A stretch of DNA of 6,587 nt, taken from positions 1 through 6,587 of the forward strand of contig DAOUWQ010000086.1 of the NCBI GenBank assembly GCA_030667035.1, in the 5' to 3' direction. Within the stretch, counting starts at the first letter, position 1. Every line of letters starts with the position of its first letter. Positions 1-5,800 of the stretch are shown one piece after another. The position numbers and the translations under genes are program-made. The notes under the pieces were generated by a model. It ran no database searches and was not told where the DNA came from. It was given only the letters and a program-made list of their open reading frames with translations. The DNA is from Candidatus Heimdallarchaeota archaeon (GTDB lineage Archaea; Asgardarchaeota; Heimdallarchaeia; JABLTI01).

Positions 1-394
1 CAATGATCCCTAAAATAATCATCCAAACTAAATCATCAGTTCCTTCCATTGCTCCAAAAATAATTCCAAGAACACCTAATATGAAACTTGGTATTATTAA
101 TCCAAGTGAACCAATTGTGATACCAGCTCTCGTATACTTGTTTTCCTTTGGGTTTGGGGACATTAAACCGGTTACAATAGCAATAATAAAACCAATACCT
201 GGTAGACAAGTGAATCCTAAGATACTTGCAACTAAAGAAATAACTTCTAAACCAGAACCTTTCTCTGTACTTTGCGTTTTGTCTTCAGCTGCCTTCTTAC
301 CTTTACCGAAAGCTTTTCCACAACCATCACAAAACTTTGCTTTTGCTTCATTTTTTTCACCACAGGATTCACAATATTTGACATTTTTTGACAT
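1..394 (-). CDS. Zinc-ribbon protein with two or more membrane helices (DUF4190-like), C-terminus off the left edge
   Basis: The reverse strand is open from an ATG at 394 to the window edge and gives 131 residues with no stop. Residues 8-11 (CESC) and 22-25 (CDGC) form a CxxC-x10-CxxC zinc ribbon of the type found at the N-terminus of many archaeal membrane proteins. A Lys/Glu/Gly-rich linker follows (27-48). Two hydrophobic segments come next, about 50-78 and 90-116, joined by a short polar loop (SPNPKENKYTRAG), and a third seems to begin near 122. This two-helix pattern, rich in Gly and Ile with a basic loop, resembles DUF4190-type proteins. I chose ATG 394 because GGTGA lies 8 nt upstream; an in-frame ATG at 409 would add MVNCP but has no ribosome site. 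The ribbon should be cytoplasmic. Function is unknown; it could be an adaptor or a membrane-stress protein. It is divergent from the lactate permease operon, with no overlap. Confidence 0.8.
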   Translation of the reverse strand, partial: MSKNVKYCESCGEKNEAKAKFCDGCGKAFGKGKKAAEDKTQSTEKGSGLEVISLVASILGFTCLPGIGFIIAIVTGLMSPNPKENKYTRAGITIGSLGLIIPSFILGVLGIIFGAMEGTDDLVWMIILGII

Positions 395-402
395 TGGACA
401 AT

Positions 403-407
403 TCACC
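403..407 (-). promoter_or_regulatory. Ribosome binding site (GGTGA) that decides the zinc-ribbon gene start
   Basis: On the reverse strand GGTGA lies 8 nt before the ATG at 394 and matches the archaeal anti-Shine-Dalgarno tail. The alternative ATG at 409 overlaps this motif and has nothing similar upstream, so the downstream start is preferred. Confidence 0.5.
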
Positions 408-456
408 ATCTGAAATACATTGATTTGTTTAATCTTAGGTTCTATTCTTTAAAAAA

Positions 457-470
457 TTTAAATACTTTAT
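457..470 (-). promoter_or_regulatory. Candidate archaeal TATA box with BRE for the zinc-ribbon gene
   Basis: Read on the reverse strand, TATTTAAA (464 down to 457) is preceded directly by the A-rich ATAAAG (470 down to 465). This is the order and spacing expected of a BRE followed by a TATA box. Transcription would start roughly 25 nt further on, near 435-440, leaving a leader of about 40 nt that contains the GGTGA site. The core is also nearly symmetric (TTTAAATA on the other strand), so a contribution to rightward transcription cannot be excluded. Confidence 0.45.
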
Positions 471-514
471 GTTTCAAAATCGATTATAAGCATAGTTCGA
501 TTAATAAATACAAA

Positions 515-532
515 AAGAAACTCGTATAAAAT
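515..532 (+). promoter_or_regulatory. Candidate distal TATA box for the lactate permease operon
   Basis: TATAAAAT at 525-532 is preceded by the A-rich stretch AAAGAAACTCG. It is the best textbook TATA on the plus strand between the divergent genes. The bases directly next to it (ACTCG) are a poor BRE match. If used, the leader before the permease start at 669 would be about 110 nt, which is long for an archaeon. A second TATA-like sequence at 619-624 would give a short leader. The sequence alone does not decide between them. Confidence 0.3.
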
Positions 533-606
533 CTTTTACTTTGTTTACACTTCTATTATTCTTTGTTTGACTAATTATTGAATTAAAATCGCCCTTTTTT
601 TTCAAA

Positions 607-621
607 ATACTTTTGAAGTAT
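607..621 (+). promoter_or_regulatory. Perfect dyad ATACTT-TTG-AAGTAT, possible operator overlapping a proximal TATA
   Basis: ATACTT (607-612) and AAGTAT (616-621) are exact reverse complements separated by TTG. The right half runs into TATATC (619-624). That is a possible proximal TATA, preceded by TTGAAG, and would start transcription close to 645-650, just before the ribosome site at 656. A dimeric repressor bound here could block TBP. In such AT-rich DNA a 6-bp dyad can also arise by chance. Confidence 0.3.
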
Positions 622-655
622 ATCAGCATACGTTGAAAAGTTAATTGATTTGCTT

Positions 656-659
656 GGAG
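656..659 (+). promoter_or_regulatory. Ribosome binding site (GGAG) that decides the permease start
   Basis: GGAG lies 9 nt before the ATG at 669. The open frame extends back to a TTG at 645, but that start would place the ribosome site inside the gene and add only the polar residues MICLEKLE before the first membrane helix. ATG 669 is therefore preferred. Confidence 0.6.
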
Positions 660-668
660 AAACTTGAA

Positions 669-2456
669 ATGGTTGCTACATGGCTCGGTACAATTATGAT
701 TCTTTTACCATTTATTGGTGCATTATTATTATTAATTTTAGCAAAATGGAAAGCAGATACAACCGGTATTGTTATGTGGTTGGCAATGTTTGTCTTGGCT
801 ATTACTCTCTTCCAAACAGATGCCAAAGTTTCATTTCTAGCTTCTATTGTTGGATTTATCAAATCTTTCCCGATTTCATTTATGGTTTGTACAAGTATTT
901 TCATGATTACATATATGCAAAAAACTGGCGCGTTACAAAGGATCGTAGTTGCGTTTAAACGATTAGGTGGAGAAGGAAAAAAGCCATTTCAAATAATGTT
1001 CATTAACATTGGATTAGGTTGTTTTTTAGTCTCGATTGGCGCAGCACCAACAACCATGCTTCCTCCTATAATGGCTGCTCTGGGTTATTCATCTCTTGCA
1101 GCTGTTGCTTTACCTTCTATTGGTTATGATCCACTAACTACTTTTGCACTTTTAGCAATTCCAGCGGTTATCTTTCAAGGTGAGATGTCAGGTTTATTCG
1201 ATCTTACTCCAATATTTCCTACGTTAGCAGAAAGTTGTTTTACATTTTCATTGTTTATGCCTGTAGTTACTGTAGGAATTTCTTTGGGAATGATGTTTAT
1301 TGCTGGAGGAAGAAAAATGCTATTCAATAAGAGAGCTATTTTGTTTGCTGTCGTTGGAGGTTTAACTACAGGAGGAACAGCTGTTTTAGTTAACTTTTTA
1401 GCAATGACATTCAAAATGGATGGTCTAGTTCCATTAACAGGTTTATTTGCAGGTCTTTTAACTTGTGGAGCAATGATGTTGTTAGCAAAAATGCTTAAAC
1501 TCAAAGTCTTTGATAAAGATAATTTAACAGAGGAAGATATCAAGATTGAACAATCTATGCCACTCTGGAAAGCATCATTGCCTTGGCTTATTTTAGTAGT
1601 TTTGTGTTCAATAACAAATTTCATACCTCAAATATATGATTTCTTATTTCATACTCTTTCAATGCCAGTAGAAATTGCCGGTTTCGCTCCTGTTAAATTA
1701 CGCGTATTTTGGAATGCCTATTTTTGGGTTCTAATTGCTACTCTCTTATCTATACCATTTTTAGGTACAAAAGGAAAATTGAAGGATATTCTTAATACTT
1801 GGGCAAAGAGATCAATTAAACCCATTTTTGCAGCAGCAATCTTTTTCTCAGTAGCCAGTATTATGACTTCTTCTGGAGCAACAGGCCTTCTAACTGGAGA
1901 AGGTACTTGGGAAATTGCTACGGAAAACAATATGATAAGTATTTTAGCAACTGCTAGTGCAGATATTTTTGGAAAGTACTATCCTCTTATAGTTCCATTT
2001 GTTGGCTTACTTGGTGGTTTTGTAAGTGGTAGTGAAACATCTTCAATAGCAATGTTTACTGGTTTTCATTTTAACACTGGAAATCAATTAGGTATGGCTA
2101 ATTCTAGCATTTTAGTATTGGGTGCCTCCAACGGTATTGGTGGGGGATTAGCTAGTGTTCTTAGTCCAGCTAAAATACAAAGTGCAACAGCAGTAATAGA
2201 TAAACAAGGAATTGAAGGTGAAGTAATTAAAAAGACAGCACCTATTGCTCTACTTATGGTTGCAGTGGTTTCAGTTATAACCTTATGTTGGGCGAACGAA
2301 TTCTCTGTAGGACAATGCTTCGCAACAATAGGAATTGCATTAGGAATACTTGTCCTGATAGGATTAGCTGTTTTTGGTTTTTCCAAATTACGTAAAAAAC
2401 TATCAACGAAAGAGATAAAATCAGAGAAAGCTGAGGATGAGGAGGAAGATTCATGA
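669..2456 (+). CDS. lctP: L-lactate permease (LctP) family transporter
   Basis: This 595-residue, strongly hydrophobic protein has about a dozen or more membrane helices and is slightly longer than typical bacterial LctP proteins (about 550). Family hallmarks are visible in order: an APTTMLPPIMAALGY segment at 126-140 followed by a conserved re-entrant-like stretch (A144-P165), a YPLIVPFVGLLGGFVSGSET block at 438-457 (compare the family GAFxTGSNT), an NGIGGGLASVLSPAKIQSAT block at 488-507, and IEGEVIKKT at 515-523 (compare EGEILRKT). Family members move lactate, and often glycolate, across the cytoplasmic membrane with protons. The exact substrate here is inferred. A cytoplasmic loop at 281-300 is charged. 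The C-terminus (572-595) is basic and then very acidic (EDEEED), and the acidic codons also carry the GGAGG site of the next gene. It is the first gene of a three-gene unit and overlaps the next by ATGA. No lactate dehydrogenase gene lies in the window. Confidence 0.88.
   Translation: MVATWLGTIMILLPFIGALLLLILAKWKADTTGIVMWLAMFVLAITLFQTDAKVSFLASIVGFIKSFPISFMVCTSIFMITYMQKTGALQRIVVAFKRLGGEGKKPFQIMFINIGLGCFLVSIGAAPTTMLPPIMAALGYSSLAAVALPSIGYDPLTTFALLAIPAVIFQGEMSGLFDLTPIFPTLAESCFTFSLFMPVVTVGISLGMMFIAGGRKMLFNKRAILFAVVGGLTTGGTAVLVNFLAMTFKMDGLVPLTGLFAGLLTCGAMMLLAKMLKLKVFDKDNLTEEDIKIEQSMPLWKASLPWLILVVLCSITNFIPQIYDFLFHTLSMPVEIAGFAPVKLRVFWNAYFWVLIATLLSIPFLGTKGKLKDILNTWAKRSIKPIFAAAIFFSVASIMTSSGATGLLTGEGTWEIATENNMISILATASADIFGKYYPLIVPFVGLLGGFVSGSETSSIAMFTGFHFNTGNQLGMANSSILVLGASNGIGGGLASVLSPAKIQSATAVIDKQGIEGEVIKKTAPIALLMVAVVSVITLCWANEFSVGQCFATIGIALGILVLIGLAVFGFSKLRKKLSTKEIKSEKAEDEEEDS
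2441..2445 (+). promoter_or_regulatory. Ribosome binding site inside the permease gene for the 45-aa microprotein
   Basis: GGAGG lies 7 nt before the ATG at 2453 and is embedded in the acidic codons at the permease C-terminus. It supports translation of the short overlapping frame as a real gene. Confidence 0.55.
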
Positions 2457-2590
2457 TAATCGATATTATGGCTTATGTTTCTGTTGGAATACTAATTTTT
2501 AGTTGGGTGATTTCAATGACAATGGACTTCTTTAAGAAATTCTACGAAAAACAAGAAAATACTTCAGAAGCAATGGAGGAAGCGAATTAA
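2453..2590 (+). CDS. 45-residue single-helix membrane microprotein coupled to the permease
   Basis: The ATG overlaps the permease stop as ATGA (2453-2456), and a strong GGAGG sits 7 nt upstream, so translational coupling is likely. The product has one hydrophobic segment at about residues 5-24 (IMAYVSVGILIFSWVISMTM). A basic-aromatic patch follows (DFFKKFYEKQE), then a polar acidic tail (NTSEAMEEAN). No signal cleavage site or cysteine is seen. The charge distribution suggests a short outside N-terminus and a cytoplasmic tail. I do not recognise the family. Its position suggests a small subunit or regulator of the transporter, like the small partners seen with other secondary transporters. 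The stop overlaps the next start by one base (TAATG). Confidence 0.72.
   Translation: MIIDIMAYVSVGILIFSWVISMTMDFFKKFYEKQENTSEAMEEAN
2575..2579 (+). promoter_or_regulatory. Ribosome binding site inside the 45-aa gene for the 62-aa microprotein
   Basis: GGAGG lies 10 nt before the ATG at 2590 and is encoded within the Met-Glu-Glu codons at the end of the preceding gene. This repeats the arrangement used at the previous junction. Confidence 0.5.
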
Positions 2591-2778
2591 TGGCTGGTGA
2601 AACCATTGATTGGGTGACCTTTTCGGGTCTAGTAATAGTTTTAGTTATTGGATTCATTTTATTGCTATTTTTAATTTTAGATATTCCTAATTTTATAACC
2701 TCTTTACCATCGAATAGAAAAAAATTCAGTGAAACTGTTGTCGATTACTTTAAAAAACAAGATAAAAAAATCGATTAA
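2590..2778 (+). CDS. 62-residue single-helix membrane microprotein, last gene of the permease operon
   Basis: The start codon shares one base with the preceding stop (TAATG), with GGAGG 10 nt upstream. A short polar N-terminus (MAGETIDW) is followed by a long hydrophobic helix at about residues 10-33, rich in Val, Ile, Leu and Gly. The cytoplasmic-looking tail (34-62) contains Pro, a basic NRKKF patch and a lysine-rich amphipathic end (VVDYFKKQDKKID). The layout of one helix plus a tail with an aromatic-Lys-Lys motif matches the 45-residue neighbour (FFKKFY versus YFKK), so the two may be related or act as a pair. I do not recognise the family. Operon position makes it a candidate accessory subunit of the LctP transporter. 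Transcription probably ends just downstream in the convergent spacer. Confidence 0.75.
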   Translation: MAGETIDWVTFSGLVIVLVIGFILLLFLILDIPNFITSLPSNRKKFSETVVDYFKKQDKKID

Positions 2779-2843
2779 AAAAACAATTACTAGTAACAAA
2801 AAAACAAAAAAAATAATTTTTGGTAGACGCTGCTACCATTTTT
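2779..2843. terminator. Convergent bidirectional terminator region with hairpin
   Basis: The plus-strand operon ends at 2778 and the minus-strand giant gene ends at 2833. Between and across them lies an inverted repeat, TGGTAG (2821-2826) and CTACCA (2833-2838), with a 6-nt loop. For leftward transcripts the hairpin is followed by two T runs (A runs of 8 and 7 at 2806-2813 and 2798-2804 on the plus strand). For rightward transcripts T5 runs lie at 2817-2821 and 2839-2843. Archaeal termination depends mainly on T tracts, so the leftward signal is the stronger. The stop codon of the giant gene lies inside the stem. Confidence 0.5.
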
Positions 2844-5800
2844 CTCCAATATTTTTTAACCAAATCATGGATACTTTTTCAGCTGCTTGTTTGAAAGCTT
2901 GTTCATCTCCACCTTTACCAATTTCTAAGGTAGAGAAAATCTCTTGAGTTATATTAATCAATGTTACAAGCACTGATTCAGAGGATTTAGGCATATCAGG
3001 TGACGATAGAAGATTCTCCAACTTTTCAAGAATAGAATTGGTTATAATTGTTGTATTCTTAAATTCCTTCTCAAGTAAGGAGGTAATAGCATATTGAGTT
3101 AATTGTATTGTTTCAATGAAAATCTTCTGATTCTCTGGAGGCATTTGAGCGATCATTTCTTCTATAGTGAGGACTTCAACAGGTGTAGTATCAACAACAG
3201 GTTCTTGTTGAGGTTCAATTGGTGCAGGTTCTTGATACTCAGTTATTGGTTGTTCTACTGTTTGGTGAGTATAGGTGTCTACCGGTTCGTAAGCTTGTGG
3301 TGATTCTTCAAGTGTTATTTCTTCAAATTCACAATCATTAGCTAATTGCATTTTATCACTTATCCCAAAATGGCTTTCAACGAGAATCGATGCTCCTCTA
3401 AAAGTATCTGGGGTTAAGAGGGGGTCATCTGTTAGAACCTCATCGTAGTGAGTTTCGAAGTTTTTGGTGAATTGAATTAATTTGGATTTATGAATTGGTT
3501 TTATCTTATTAACCATTAAAACTGAATCTCCGAAGTTACCAGGGCAAATGAGTACTCTTTTCTGACCCAATTCAACACTTTGGATCTCCATTTTGGATTT
3601 TTCACCGATTATTTCCTCAAGAACACCACGGATACCCGTCATAGCTCCACCGAATAACATTTCATCTTGTATCATTTCTGGATTATTTACCATATAGACA
3701 CAAGGGAGACCGTTTAGCACATAAGCAACAATGACAATTTCACGTTTCCAGCCCAAATTAACCGTTGTTTTTCTGATAGTTATTGAGAATACAACGATTA
3801 ATACGAGTGCGAGTGCACTGCCTGCTGAAACGTAAATCAAGTTGTAGTCTTGCAATAACCAAGGAATGACTGATGCTTCTATTAATGCAATATTGTAAAT
3901 TTGACTAACGCTATTTCCAGCGTAATCAGTAACGGTCAATGTGAAAGTATATTGTCCTAAACCGAAGTCAGAAATATTGAGAGTAATTCCATACAAAGTT
4001 GATTGTGTACCCACATCTTCAATATTGAGAATATAGGTTTGATCAAAATCTGTCCCTTGAATTCTTAAGGTAACACTAGCGACTCCAAGGTCATCATTAA
4101 CCCTAGTTGATAATGTAATATTATTCTCACCGTTTGGTTGATCTATTTCAATGGTATGAAAGTCCGTACTCGTTGAATCTAGTGCAGTATCACCTATTGT
4201 TGAAATACCAATAAATGTGGGGGCGTTTTTATCTACTACAAAAGGATAGATTTCAGATACTTCTCTGCTTTGAGCATCGACAAGTGCAACAGTTAATTCA
4301 TGATCCCCTATCCAATCGTTGTAGTAGGTATTATCGATATCAATTGGTACTGTAAATGGAGTGAGTTCCAGACCATTGTGAGAAACAATGCGAAGTAATT
4401 CAGTATCGTCTACTAGAATGATTATTTCTGCAATTCCTAAACCGACGTCCGATACTGTGAGATTGAAACTGAAAGTTCCAGTAGCTGAATAGTAATTTTC
4501 AGGTAAATCGATAGAATATTCGGGGAGTAAAACATACACTTGAAGAATTATTGAGGTTGCCTCATCATTGTTAGCAAAATCAAAGGCTTCTACAGTTACT
4601 GAAATATTTCCTGCTAAATCATCAAATAAGAGATATTGTGAATTCTTACTTGGAGACCAAGTGTATTCTATAATTCCATTTATTTTAACATTATAGAGGC
4701 TGATGCCACTGCCAGTATCTGAACCAGTCCATTCAAGATAGACGATATTTGTATAAATAAATGATTCATTTGTGGGGTCATTAATTATTATTACAGGTAA
4801 AGATTGGTCTAAAGTTATCAACCTAAAATCGGTATAATTTATATCTGGATTCGTAGTCACCGCAACGATAGTAATATTTTGAGCTAAAGCACTTATTGCT
4901 AAAGTCAACTCGTAGGTGTCTGTTGTGTTGCTAACTGAAATGACAAACCCCTCATCAAGATAGATATCAAATCTAGTAAGATTGTCTAAATTAGATACTA
5001 TCCATTCAAAGGTTACTTGTGTATCTGCAGTGTAGGAACTTGTTGGAATTGGATCTGTAATAATCATATTTTTTGCTGTTAAATTATGAGTAACAATAAT
5101 TGAATCCTCAAATTCATAACCCATAAAATCTATTGCTTTCACAGTAATATTGTAATCCTTTTCGATTGGAATGGATACGACTGTACTCGTCACTGTTGCA
5201 TCTGTGATATTGAGTGAAAATACTGAATCAATAAATACTTGATAATATTCGATGCCACTGCCATCATCGGTACTATTCCAGTAAATGGTTACAGTGTCTA
5301 AACTTGTATTGAAGTTATTTACTGGAGATAAAATTTCAATAAATGGATTGCTGTTGTCAACAATTACTGTGATTACATCTTGGGCATAATTTCCAGCATC
5401 ATCGTAAGTTGTAACAACGATATCTTTTATGCCTTCACCATTTAGATCAACAGTTGCTTGAGTGCCACCACCAGTATATTCGGTTGCACTGTTAACAGTT
5501 ACTTCTGAATAGTCGACACCTGTTCCACCAATGTTATCCTCACTTTCCCAATAAACGGTTAGCGATGATTGTGTAGTCATTAGTCCCGTTTCTGGAGCGG
5601 TAATATTTACAAACGGATTTTTAGTGTCTCGAGTAATGATTATTGAAGCTGTTTCAGAATTACCTGCTTCGTCAAAGGCAGTTACAGCTAGAACATAGTT
5701 ATCATCAATTTCTAAAGCAATTATCTGTGAATTATTATCAGTAGTGGCATTCAAGATTCCATCTCTTTCAATCTCAAAATAGTCTATTCCACTTCTACTA

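Noticed and set aside
3..413. 136-codon open frame on the plus strand
   Set aside because: It is antisense to the zinc-ribbon gene. Its product is a Pro/Ile/Ser-rich string without domain features, while the reverse strand gives a clear CxxC/CxxC ribbon with membrane helices and a ribosome site.
645..668. TTG start extending the permease by eight residues
   Set aside because: GGAG at 656-659 is correctly spaced for ATG 669 and would lie inside the gene if TTG 645 were used. No ribosome site precedes the TTG.
641..2386. Several open frames of 70-149 codons on the minus strand, and one of 92 codons on the plus strand, inside the permease gene
   Set aside because: They overlap a clearly coding, family-recognisable frame, lack ribosome sites, and give low-complexity products typical of antisense or shifted reading of membrane-protein codons.
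2787..2796. Palindrome TTACTAGTAA in the convergent spacer
   Set aside because: It is short, AT-rich and downstream of the operon, without paired copies or a loop suited to a terminator. It is probably chance.
2729..2947. 72-codon plus-strand open frame across the convergent spacer
   Set aside because: It is a shifted reading of the 62-aa gene tail, the A-rich spacer and the antisense of the giant gene. Its product is Lys/Thr-rich and meaningless, and it crosses the terminator hairpin.
3103..3303. 66-codon plus-strand open frame within the giant gene
   Set aside because: It is antisense to the Pro/Glu-rich linker, with no ribosome site or recognisable features.
4702..5263. Identical 13-bp stretch GATGCCACTGCCA at 4702-4714 and 5251-5263
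   Set aside because: Both copies encode the conserved GSGI core of Ig repeats. The similarity comes from protein repeat homology, not from a separate DNA element.
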